From contig JARUPY010000538.1 in the NCBI GenBank assembly GCA_029817715.1, forward strand, positions 2,294,001 through 2,358,000: DNA of 64,000 nucleotides, read 5' to 3'. Below are positions 49,532 through 60,208 of this stretch, piece after piece. Under the pieces are notes generated by a model that saw nothing but the letters and a program-made list of their open reading frames with translations, had not been told where the DNA came from and did not search any database. Each line of letters begins with the position of its first letter. Within the stretch, counting starts at the first letter, position 1. Source of the DNA: Melastoma dodecandrum. Its lineage: Eukaryota; Streptophyta; Magnoliopsida; Myrtales; Melastomataceae. The position numbers and the translations under genes were made by a program.

Positions 49532-49735
49532 ACACAGACATCCCCCCAAAAAAGAAATCCTCGAGAATCATTGCATCATTACGTTTCTCATGCCTTAAAC
49601 AAACAAAAAAAAATTTAATGACTAAATAAACCACCCTAACTGAGCATCATTAACTTAACGGGTTACAAACTTTAGCAACTCACAAGTAGACGGGCGGGAT
49701 TTAATAGGTCACGAGGGGGCCCCCTTTGCTATTGC
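49532..49735. other. 3' flank of EMC1
   Basis: Short interval between the MULE target duplication and the EMC1 stop codon. It should contain the EMC1 3' UTR, whose natural downstream sequence was displaced by the MULE. Confidence 0.6.
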
Positions 49736-52700
49736 TTACCTCCACTTTTCTCTCAGTTCTTTCTTCTCAGACAATATCCAGGTCGCGAATATTGCTCCCA
49801 CCAGCACTACTATCGTGAGGAGAAGCAACGCGTAGCTGAAGTCCTCGGTGAGCGAGTCATAGGTCCTCGAAGGTGCGAGCCTAGTCAGGAACAGGTCGAC
49901 GCCGTAGGAGAAGACCAGCGTCGTCGACTCTAGCTTGGCAGGGACGGTAATAATATCACGTAGCCCTTCGACTTTGAGGGCATGCGTCACGTACGACTAT
50001 ACGAAACATAATGTTAATTTGATCAAACAGGGATACGAAATCTAAGCAGGTTATAAAATCTGAAACATCTCAGTTTAATCTTTAGGAGAGCAGCATGAGG
50101 GTAGACAGAGATAAGGCACCTGAGGTATAATTGGCAGAGAGTCGGTAAGAGGAACCAATCCTTCTTCTTTCTCGGCTTGTGTAGGATCAGTTTTACGGCG
50201 AGGGTCTAGGTATCTCTTATCCAACGCCAGAACCTGATAGTAGGGAAGTAGCAAAGCATCAAAATGGCATGGCCGGGAAAGCTGGCACAAGAATATTGCA
50301 TTTACCTGAAACACAGTACTACTAGTAGATCAATCTTTTGGCCTACCTGATCACCGATGGTCCCAATGAGCAGCTGCCTTGAAGTTATACCTTTAGCCGT
50401 TGATGTAACAGCTATGGCCTTTGCCGAGTGAGTGAAGAAGTAGGACTGAGATTCTGCCTTGACCTCAGGACGAGAGTAGGAAGACACTGGTGAAGTGAGG
50501 TTGTGTTTACCAATAACAAGCTTCCAAACGTCTTTGTTGTCCTGTGAATAACCAAAGCACAAATTTTAATTTATAAAGCTTAAATAAGAAAATCGGTTGC
50601 CACCAAAATTCTAAAAAGATTACCGCCCGAGACTGGTCATAAATCTCAATCACCGACATTTCAAATCGGTGTGATCTGAGATTGAAATAATGATAGACAA
50701 CCCAATTCTCACTAAGAACCTGGAAGAAGAGAGTAGGCATCAGGAAGAAGTTTTTTGGTGGAAACAATCGACAGAGCACAGGAGGCTTACAGCATGGACA
50801 GGAGCTTGACACCCCTTATGGATCATACGGTGCAAAATGCGGCCGGTCACAGTGTCAATAAGATAAACTATTAAAGATGACTCGTCCGGGGTAGCTGATC
50901 CAATTTCACCTGTACCTTTAGGTGAAGTTGTTGCCACAAACAGCAGATTCTTGGATATGTACTTGTACATAACATCCTGGTCTGCGATTACCTTCGCCTG
51001 GGTATGAACTACCTGCCAGTCCCACCAGGCATAAACATAAGATAACACAAACGTTTCATATGTCCAGCAAGAAATTCGATGGAATATGCCAATGATTAAA
51101 TAGAAAAAATCCATATCATGACAGTTGAGAGATTATTGCCAAACTAAAACAAGAATAAAGAAAAGGTCATTCCATTTAATCAAAGGTCCACGATAACCAC
51201 GTCAAGTAGTAGAATCCCGTAAATTCCAAAAGAATGGGGAGAGAGAGTTCACTACCTCACTCAATTTACGGGTCACCCAAGCAACAATTTTCTCAGATTC
51301 CATAGGAAATACAATTGACCATAAATCTGTGGGATCAAAGCAGTATTCGTCAGATCCTTCATTCACAGAAGTGATTTTTGGTGCATATCCCCTGATGATG
51401 CCATTTTCTGCTACTACTGTGTACCAGTAAACATTTGACATCTCCCGATTGAAGATGGTAAGGGCCTCAGGAGACCTGGGATAGAGGTGGGCTCGCTGAT
51501 TTGCATCTATAAGCAGATGTAGCCGCTGTTCTAAAGCATCTGTAAATGGCAAAGGGATAATTTGCACCACGGAATGAGTAGGGACTACTGAGTCAAACTC
51601 CTTCCCTGCATAAGCATCAATAAAAGAGAGAACGCCAGGGCCACTGTCAGTAGGCAGGCACCGACCAACAACAAGGACAGACGGATTCTCGTCCAGAGCA
51701 TGATGATGTGGAATCTGCCAGGGATAAATACGGATGCCTGTGGGAGAGGTACATGCTTCAGATTTACGCAAAGACCGGAGCAGAAGAGACCAGACAATCC
51801 GACCATCCCCGGTATGTAAAGCAAATACTTTGCCAGATCTGGTGAGAACAATCAACAATTTTCTGAAACCATTATGGTCTCGAGTTATTTTGCTCTTCTC
51901 AGAATTCTTTAACCTCATCCCTTGTATGGTTGCGACATCCTCAGGAGTTGCAAGCATTAAAGTTCCCTTTAGCTTCAGAATGTGGCCCTTCAGGTTTTAC
52001 ATAAGGAAACACAGCATAAGATACCAGATAACATCAACTGAAAGAATAAACAAACATCTCTTTCTTATCAACAACATGATCCCACAGAACGTTCAGGCAC
52101 AACGCAAAAGATAACTATTACACTCAATCTCTCAGCACAATTGAAATGGTTAAGAGGCATGATGGTATGCAGCCTCGCCACTTTTGAATTAAGTCAACAG
52201 GTGGAATGCATACCTTTAGCCATTCGTGGAGGTTCTCTTCCACTTTTGACACAGAGACACCGACTTTCTCCACGGGTAGTTCTGCTGTTGTTACATCCAA
52301 TATTGAAGCCAGGCCGTCCTCCCTTTTCCAAACAACTTCTCCTTGTTGTACCAATAACAGTGAATGATCTTCCAAGACAATTAAGGCCCTAAACCCATAT
52401 GACCTATCTGTCCTGATATAGTTGTTTATGAAGACATTTTCCACGTGCCCCCTGTTGGGATCAATGTTGACGGTCTCCTGAAGTAGATCCTTATTCCATT
52501 CATGGCCGAGTTTCACCCTAAACTCTACTTTATTGTCGTTATGTTGAACAAGTGCAAATGCTCGCTGTTTCTCGGCAAATGACAGAGAATCACTGATTGA
52601 AACTTCATTATTAATTCTTTCCAGAGTCTCCAACTTCCCCTCATCAGTCACTTTCAAAAATCCTGTCAGCTTGTCATTTCTTAAAGCAAACATGTGAGGG

Positions 52701-55390
52701 AGCTTTGCCCCCAAGAGTTTTGCCTTTCCAAAATTGCCACCTAAGAGACTTGAAATACGCATCTCCTGTAGGCTATATTCTCCATTTTGAAAATGCACTG
52801 TCACTAATATAGATCCGGAGGCATCTAAGGCTACAAAAACTCCATCCGAGACCACGAGATTTTCCCTTGAAAAGCTGCCGGAAAAGTGAACGCTTTCATG
52901 CTTCATCAACTCTCCATTTCTAGCATTAATTTCATAAGCAGCAAATTGAGAAGAACCATCAAACCCCAATGCATATACTACCTCAATCCCAACTGGCTGG
53001 ACGATTTGTTGAATCTCCAAACTAAAATGGAAACAAGCAGAATCCACAATTCAACTTGAATAGTCTTTCACTGATAATCCAAAAACAAAAATGATAAATA
53101 TGAAAAACACCAAAGGATCAGACCTTTCAGAGCCCAAGTCCTTTCTCCAAAGAATTTCACCATCTATGCTAGAAACTGCATGGAGAAAGCCAACAGAAAA
53201 GGCAAGAAGGACTGTTTCTTTTTCAACTCCAACACTTGGCTACAAGAAACATGTCACATTAGAAAGAAAATGTAGAACTAGAATTCTCATATAGCAGTAC
53301 AGAAGCTCATGAATAAGTCTGCATGTGATGGTTCTTATTAGACTGCCATTAGCAAGGCAACAATTTGTGAACATACAACGTTTTGCATTCATGTGTTGAA
53401 AGAGTAAATGATTAGATAGCCAGGAAAAGACAATATTGGATAAACATAAATGGGAACCCTTCAATTGCTGGTTGCTCCTGGGCTTAAGGCATGAAAATCA
53501 CCTCTTTGCAAAAAAACTCAAGAGTCGCCTTACGTAACCACGAAACTAGCCCTGAAGAACTTTGTCTACCAAGGACAACTTTTATGGTGGACTCACCAAT
53601 ATCGCAAGCAACTTATCAAAAAAAAAAAAAAGAAAAAAACAATATCGCAAGCAGTACAACAAGGTGTCATACATATCTTTAAGTATTTAATTATGCAAAG
53701 TTTTCGTCACAGCAAACAAACAATTCTCACAGAATTTCATGGTTGAAATCTACTTAATTCTATTCATGTCAATAGGTACTTATTCTAGTTTCATAAATAC
53801 TTTGAAATGCACCCCTAGAGAATCCTTAGAACATAATTTATAGATTAAACCAACTCAAATTAGCTCTTTTAATGGTAAGAAAGATAAATCAAGGTTCCCC
53901 ACCACGATGATAAGAGTTTTTTTTTTTTTGGTAGTGAAGGATAGATATTAAAAAAAAACCCCCAAAATATATTTGACAAAACAACAGCTGATGCAGATTA
54001 TGTCAAAACAGACTAAAGCTAACAGGGAAAAATCCAAAACATTGACATGATTAGAAGTGGTTCAGCAGTTGTCATGTACCTGAACCAATAGCATTGATTT
54101 TGAGGACCTGGAACCCTTTAAAAAGGATTCCCAGATCATCTGACCATCTGGAAGATTCCATGCTCTCAAAATACTTCCTCCAGATGACAGGGTTATGACA
54201 TCTGGAAAAGGAATATAAATATAAGGAATCCGTTGTGACAGAAAAAATTCACAATAAGGAAAGCATACCTAACAAATTCAACAGAAGATAATTTCAACAG
54301 AAAACACGAATTTGATTGTAACTACACACATACACACACACAATCATAGAAAGATCCTCGAATACTGAGTTTTCCCATTACTAAAGGGATTACAAGTGAT
54401 TGGACTCAGTCTCGTGACATGTTTCTACTACACAGGTTTCAACAAATCATGCAACCGGATGAATATTATCCAGTAAAATCTTCGAAATTTTAAACCGACC
54501 ATACAAAACTAAGGCCTTGCTCACAGAACAAAGAAAAAAAGAAAATTGTACAAAGTGATATCCTATGAAGCTGACTTGATTTTTGAGAATCGCACTGCAT
54601 GAGAAAACAGCTGGATGCACATAAGCCTAGGAAGCTATCTTCCTTTTATTTTTTGGTGGCTCGGCAAGATCACTTTGGAGACATATTTCCCAGTTTCACA
54701 TATGGTTGAGGTGGGTATAGACTTCCATCTCTTCTTGAATCATTTGTATGGCAAATAAGATACCATTTCACAAGCACAAATCATTGATTGGTACAGACCC
54801 ACTAATTCCTTTCTACAGAGTGCGCAACATCACGATGTTTCAAACACTGAGAAAGAAACTCCAGCCCATTCAAGACAATCAGAGCAGTCAGAGACCATAC
54901 ATTTCCCGAGGGCAATATCAAACGCCTCGATAGCATCGCTGGGACCGAGAACATGCCTCCAGACTGCAGTAAAACGAACAGCATACCATCAGAGGATCAG
55001 GAAAACCATCAGAAAAACACAGAAATTAGGGTTCAAATTTACTGACAAATGTCTCCGTGGCGGAGATCAAGGGAAGCGAGGACGTTCTCCTCTGTGGAGA
55101 CCACCACGCGCTTCCTCCCAGTCTTCTGAGTGTGGAAAACCGCATGATTCACTTTACCGATGTACTTCTGATGCCTAACAAGAACACGCACGCGAGATAA
55201 GAAACCCCAAACCGAATCAATCGATCGAACGCGGAATCCACGACTAACTACAACAAACTGAAACGAATAAATCGGGGAAACGTCGTCACCAATCCATGAG
55301 GCCGACTTGATCTTCGAAGATGGAAGCGGAGAATTCGACGGAGGAAAGGAAGAGGAGTAGCAGGAAGAGGAAGAAGCTTCGTTCCGCCAT
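49736..55390 (-). CDS. EMC1: ER membrane protein complex subunit 1
   Basis: Twelve exons, minus strand: 55290-55390, 55047-55174, 54901-54963, 54080-54201, 53124-53239, 52214-53021, 51256-51987, 50791-51012, 50624-50719, 50347-50541, 50120-50233, 49736-49996. All introns are GT-AG and phases agree, giving 985 residues, the expected plant length. The N-terminal signal peptide (MAERSFFLFLLLLFLSSVEF) precedes a lumenal beta-propeller domain (WHQKYIGKVNHAVF, WRHVLGPSDAIEAFDIALGK, VFINNYIRTDRSYGFRALIV, TRDHNGFRKLLIVLTRSGKV, DENPSVLVVGRC). The DUF1620 block follows (SPKGTGEIGS, HYFNLRSHRF, YFFTHSAKAIAVTSTAKGIT, LIGTIGDQVLALDKRYLDPR). One C-terminal transmembrane helix (FSYALLLLTIVVLVGAIFAT) precedes SEKKELREKWR. 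EMC1 is the large lumenal subunit of the insertase that places tail-anchored and multi-pass proteins in the ER. Intact. Confidence 0.97.
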
Positions 55391-55721
55391 GGCTGCGCAG
55401 CGAAGCGATCTGAGAACTGACGATGTTCGTGAACTCCGCCTCCGCTTCTCTTGCTGTTTCTTTCGGAAATTAGATTTTCTTTTGGGCCTCGTTGACGAGT
55501 CCAGAGCGGTTCTTCTGGACCGGACCGGACCGGACCGGATGTCCTGATCTCCTTTGCCTTTAATCAAATCCAACGTGGAGTCTTCTTTCAACAAGCAAGA
55601 AACAGAGAATGAGTGCAGCACACTTCATTCATAAAGATGACCTTTCGTATCCTCTTCCGTCTTCCCTGCCCCCTGAATTCCCAGGAACCATACTGCCACG
55701 ACCACATAACAGAGCTCTCCC

Positions 55722-56042
55722 ATGTTCCCCAATTTAGACCTCATCATCCTGGCCTCCCTCCACGGCGCGCTCATCTCCTTCGCCCTCCTGCTCATCCTCC
55801 TCCTCTTAGGCTCCGTGGCCGCGCTCCTCTCGCTCTCCGCGTTTGACCTCTACGACGCTTCCCTCTCCCTTTCTGAGGTCTTCGTCTCTGCGAAGGCCGA
55901 CCTTGAGCTATGCCTCGTGTTATGCTTGTGCGGAATCACGCGTCTCGCCGTGACCTCAGCGTTGGTTTTCAGGCCGTGGCTCGAATCTATCATCGACAGA
56001 ATGAAGCTCACGGCAAGCCGATTTTCAAGGCACGCTGCATAG
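55722..56042 (+). CDS. Hypothetical small membrane protein (106 aa)
   Basis: The ATG at 55722 gives MFPNLDLIILASLHGALISF. A hydrophobic segment (about residues 8-38) is followed by an acidic stretch (FDLYDASLSLSEVF) and a second hydrophobic segment (LELCLVLCLCGITRLAVTSA), and it ends in a basic tail. No family recognised. It is divergent from EMC1, whose start lies 332 bp away, so both may share a bidirectional promoter. GC content and codon use look gene-like, and no intron is needed. It might still be chance. Confidence 0.45.
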   Translation: MFPNLDLIILASLHGALISFALLLILLLLGSVAALLSLSAFDLYDASLSLSEVFVSAKADLELCLVLCLCGITRLAVTSALVFRPWLESIIDRMKLTASRFSRHAA

Positions 56043-56309
56043 ACTAGTATTCGAGATTAATTATCATTTGGTCTCCCAGAACGTTCAATACTTCTCATCC
56101 CGAGCATTTGTCCTATGAATACGTGAATTGCACCACCCAGTTAATAAATGGGCCTTGGTCTAGTTATTGGGCCTACTATTGGGCTTGGCCATGTAATTGG
56201 ACTTCTCCGGTCCAGAGGGATTATCATCACCGGACGATCGAAACCCTCGCGACCCCCCCCCCTCTTCCCCTTCGACAGCATTCCGCCCGGTGGACCGTCG
56301 GCGGCGCAG

Positions 56310-56551
56310 ATGGCCATCGAGCCGCCGGCGTCCAGGCCGTGGATCGTTACGACGGCGCCCTACTTGGTTGTCCTTCTGATTGCCGCTCACGTCTTTGCAT
56401 TGGTACTCTCTCGATTCGATTAGGTTTGCAATTTGACCGTCGGTTTAGCCAGTGTTTGGTGTAAAATGCTTTGTGATCGAAGGTGTATTGGATATATCGA
56501 TTGGCTTCGGAGAAGCAGCCTCAGAGAAGAAAGGCACGCCGGGTAGAGTAA
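56310..56551 (+). CDS. Conserved small transmembrane protein (53 aa), two exons
   Basis: Exon 1 (56310-56402) encodes MAIEPPASRP followed by the hydrophobic helix WIVTTAPYLVVLLIAAHVFAL. After a GT-AG intron of 80 bp, exon 2 (56483-56551) encodes VYWIYRLASEKQPQRRKARR plus VE and a stop. The phases agree exactly. The product is a single-pass membrane microprotein with a short lumenal or extracellular N-terminus and a basic cytosolic tail. I think small plant proteins with the YWIYRLA.EKQPQRRK tail exist, but know no function. Too short for usual ORF thresholds. Confidence 0.65.
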
Positions 56552-57823
56552 CCATCCATGATTTCGCGAGCATTCAGAATTGGGGAGGTTCGTCTGATCC
56601 GAGCCTTCATGGTCTCGTTTTTCGATTAGGAATATATGGAATTTGGATCCATTATCCCTTAAATCTTTCCTTGAAAATCAAATCTGGGGATGGATTCATA
56701 GTCCTCATAAAAGTACTCATCGAAACTGGTCATGTGTAGGCATCCTCCATCTGTGCAATGATCTCTGATGTTTTTTTTTTTTTTTACTGGTTAAGGTGCT
56801 GCTTAGCAAGGTTCTGAGGGGACCAATCGCCCTTCAATGAGAGTATTGGTCTTTTCCTTTCAGTCGCAGAAGTTTCAAGTCTGAGGACAGTGTCTTGGGG
56901 TTTGATGCCACCAGCAGTGGTGTTGTCGGATCATAGTTCGTCCAGATTTTGCGAATTTCGGGTAGTGAAGTATCAATTAATAGTGGGCAAAGTGTTTGGG
57001 AATGACTCCGAAGGAGGGTGGAGATCTTGGGATCATGGATCAACCCGGATGATTCTTGGTCCACTGTAATTCCATTTTCAAGGCTCAACCGGAAATGGGA
57101 TTATCAAAATTGGCTGTCTGCTCAGGACCGGGGATGCTCGAGATTGCACAAGCAGATAGTGGGGACTTTTCACCTGCAGTAGAAGTAAGGCTGTTGTTGT
57201 AAGAATGGAGGCTCTTGTTTTAGCTGTTGTTGTAAGAATGGAGGCTCTTGTTTTAGGCATGCACAGATACCCTATTGTGAGGGTGGGGGTAGGATGCACA
57301 TGATGGCATTTCCATTGGGATGGGATGCAGCCCACCCCCTCCTGCTGTTAGGAGTAAGAATCACTCCCATGTCTTCCTTTGGGTAGTTTTCCTGAGAATT
57401 ATTGTCTTATCGAAGGGAATCTTTTGAAGGAGACAAAGACATGAGGGACATGTGTACTGCAGCTGGAGGGGTGGAAGCAATTGCCATGTCCAATCCACAC
57501 TGTTTTGTACGTCTACTCACCAATAATTCAGTTTCTTTCTAATCCTCAATTCCCTCCCAAAAGAACAAAAGGGAAAAAAGAGAAGGTAATTTTGTGCTGA
57601 TCGGATGTTTACTACAATTGACAGCACACCATCCATAAAGAACAAAGGAGTGTTCCTTTGTGAATGATCAACTTGTATATTGTTTCTCTGTAGGAGCCCT
57701 TCATAATGGGGAAGAATAAAAGAGAATTAAGGTCTTCGTGCTAAAAGATATAACTTTGTCCACACAAATAATAAAAATAATAGTAATAATGTGCATAAGC
57801 AATTCCCTTGATGTGGGGAGGAT
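56552..57823. other. Noncoding interval with a 33-bp tandem duplication
   Basis: 3' flank of the 53-aa gene, a poly-T run (56770-56785) and otherwise unassigned sequence. Short ORFs on the minus strand show no family resemblance. Confidence 0.45.
57190..57255. repeat. 33-bp tandem duplication
   Basis: Two perfect adjacent copies (57190-57222, 57223-57255) of a unit containing GTTGTAAGAATGGAGGCTCT. Not a multiple of a known motif. Confidence 0.9.
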
Positions 57824-57956
57824 ATGGCGAAGATAGCACTAGGAAGCAGCCGCAAGGCCACTGAGCCCGGCTACATCAAGGCCCTCGTCATCGATTTCGT
57901 AGCCACCTTCGCCTTCGCCTTTGCCTTCACCGGAGTTGGCTCGGCCATGGCCGCAG
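57824..57956 (+). pseudogene. Orphan first exon of a TIP aquaporin
   Basis: The ATG at 57824 reads MAKIALGSSRKATEPGYIKA followed by VATFAFAFAFTGVGSAMAA and a GT donor. This corresponds to the N-terminus and first helix of tonoplast intrinsic proteins (vacuolar water/solute channels). The helix appears slightly expanded (FAFAFAF). None of the later exons with NPA motifs occur in the following 2 kb, so this is a fragment, probably left by duplication or deletion. Confidence 0.75.
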
Positions 57957-58609
57957 GTTAACTTACCTTAAACTAGGTCAACTTGTCCTATTAAATTTTT
58001 TATTTTCAATCGAGGGTATATTCCCTCTTCTGTAATGCCAGAGAATAGAACCAAGGAACAAACCTCCAGCTGACTCTGTCATATTCCTTGTTGTCTGTTC
58101 AAAAGCTTAACGATAACCTTGACCAACTTGATCATCATCTTCCTGCTTCCATAAACGTTTAAACTTTGTCCAATATGATATGATGATTGATTTGGTGTAT
58201 AAGCAACACCTTCCCTCTGCAATTTCTGAATATCAAGTTGAGTTCCAAGATTCGCCCTTCTGTCTTTGCGGAGTCAGGACTTGACTTAAGAATTTCACAT
58301 TCATTGTTGGTCTCCATGGAAGAACCTTACCTTACAATCGTCATGGGTCTGACTCTCTACTCTTAGTATATGAAGATGGAAAGCCCCTGCCTCTTGGTGC
58401 TCGCGATACAAAAATTGGTTGGGCAATGGCAGGTGTAGTGGCTTTTAGTGCAGCCTTTACAGCAGTTAAGTTCTCTGTGCAGAGGCCCTGTCCGCTGCTG
58501 CCTGGTTTTGATCGTTTCAAGGCCAACTTTTCCTCCATTTTCAAGGTTGCCCGTACAGTTCTTCCATTCCGGGCTGATGTTGACGAAAGAGTGGGAACAA
58601 CTGACTCCA

Positions 58610-59728
58610 ATGCGGGTTGATGTTTGGGGGATGAGGAAGAATGTTTCCGTTAAGATGCTGGATGCGCTCGTTGACTCGTTGTTGGAGTTCGCAGATCAAG
58701 AATATCTTCCATCCCAGGTACTTACGCACATCGAAACAAGTTGATCAGGGAAACTTTGCCCCGGTTGCTGAGATAGGATAAGCAATCTGGCTTCATGAAA
58801 TCCGAAGGGATATCTCGCATGATTTTTCGACTGGCGTCTACATCAGAAATGGTTAGTTTCATAAGTTACATGGTGCCCCGCATCGGTAAACATCTATCGG
58901 GAAACAAAGTTTTCTCGAGACTTGTCCTTATAGGGTGTGAGCATTTCTTGCCTGCACAAATTGAGGAAAACAAACTAAAAGGACAGGTTTGGATGTAATT
59001 TAACAGGATAAGGTTCATCACTGCATTCCAAATGCTCGTCACAGATGATGGCACAACATAGGGCAACTAGCTTTTTGTCCAATAATCGGGCCACGTTTTG
59101 CCTGAACAACGATGCCTGCCATTCACCGGTGCATAGCATCCTAGAAGAACATCCTACTTCTCACTTCGTCTTAACATTTATATGAACTGTACTTTATATT
59201 GGTTGTTATTGCCCTGTAACTGTTCTTCAGTGTTGTTTCAGGGCCCCGCTATTTAGAGGATTAAAGTCAACCAGGTCGATATTTGGACGATCGAGTCACA
59301 CGTGGATCGGAGGAGAAGGCATGTTACACGCGACGATGGTGATGGTAAATGGGTCGTGAAATACAACAATAGGCGTGTCAAAACCAAAACGTACGATCTT
59401 GAGAAACAGCGGAACTAGCCATCCTTTCTGCCCGTGATTGAAGGAGTTTCTCCAGCAGTTCTCTCAGTGTATCTATTTAACTTGGTAGAAACATAATCAC
59501 CTTTACACATTGAATTTCAGGAACTTGCAGAACATAACTTAATGGTCACAGATGCCATGTCTTGTTTCAGACGATCCAATCTGCGATGCGAACGTCTTTG
59601 GACATGCTGGGAAGGTTTTCTCGATTTCCGATAATCAGATGCCTCAAGAGATAGCCATTGAGACGCGAAAGGCTTTAGGCGAATGGACGGACCAAAATCG
59701 GAACCGACCATTTACGAGCCATCCTAAG
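58610..59728 (+). pseudogene. Carotenoid cleavage dioxygenase pseudogene, copy A (5' half)
   Basis: Remnants in gene order: VKMLDALVDSLLEFADQEYL (exon ending 58716); GNFAPVAEIG followed by a stop and, after decayed sequence, DFSTGVYIRNG (58749-58851); FISYMVPRIGKHLSGN (about 58850-58910); GDGKWVVKYNNRRVKTKTYD and FLPVIEG (59240-59460, several frames); ANVFGHAGKVFSISDNQMPQ to RPFTSHPK (about 59580-59728), which has the first metal-ligand His. Exon order is partly scrambled relative to copy B, and stops occur in most pieces. Everything 3' of the SHPK exon is missing. Upstream, 58370-58500 has an open stretch (LPLGARDTKIGWAMAGVVAF) that I do not recognise. Confidence 0.75.
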
Positions 59729-60208
59729 GTCTGTACATCGAAAATGACATCGGGTGAAGATACACACAATCACAATAGGGTCAAGCGAAAATGCTGCTCA
59801 CGTATACGCTGTTTTTCCTAACTTTTTCGGGATTTGGTCGACGGCGATCCATTTTGCGGTCGCGATTAATTTATTTAACATCGTAGTTGAGAATGAAATA
59901 AGATCACGGGAGAGCAACATGTAAAACGTGGATCCAACAACCAACAAGTGGCTGTCCCCATCTTTTTATGGGGCCATCTTTCGGATTAATGATGTCAAAT
60001 AAATCCTCGGACTTGCTGAAAAAACTTCTGTAGTTAGAGATCACTATCGGTCGATTGAATAAATTATTACATTGTCCGTGTTCCGACCAACAACGAACGC
60101 ACTGAAAAAGTTTGGGCTGTGTTATTTAAATTCCCACATGGGGAGCGAGTTATTTCAAGCTGAGGAGTAACCCAACTCAAAAGAGAGAGTAGGAGGATAT
60201 ACGGGAAT

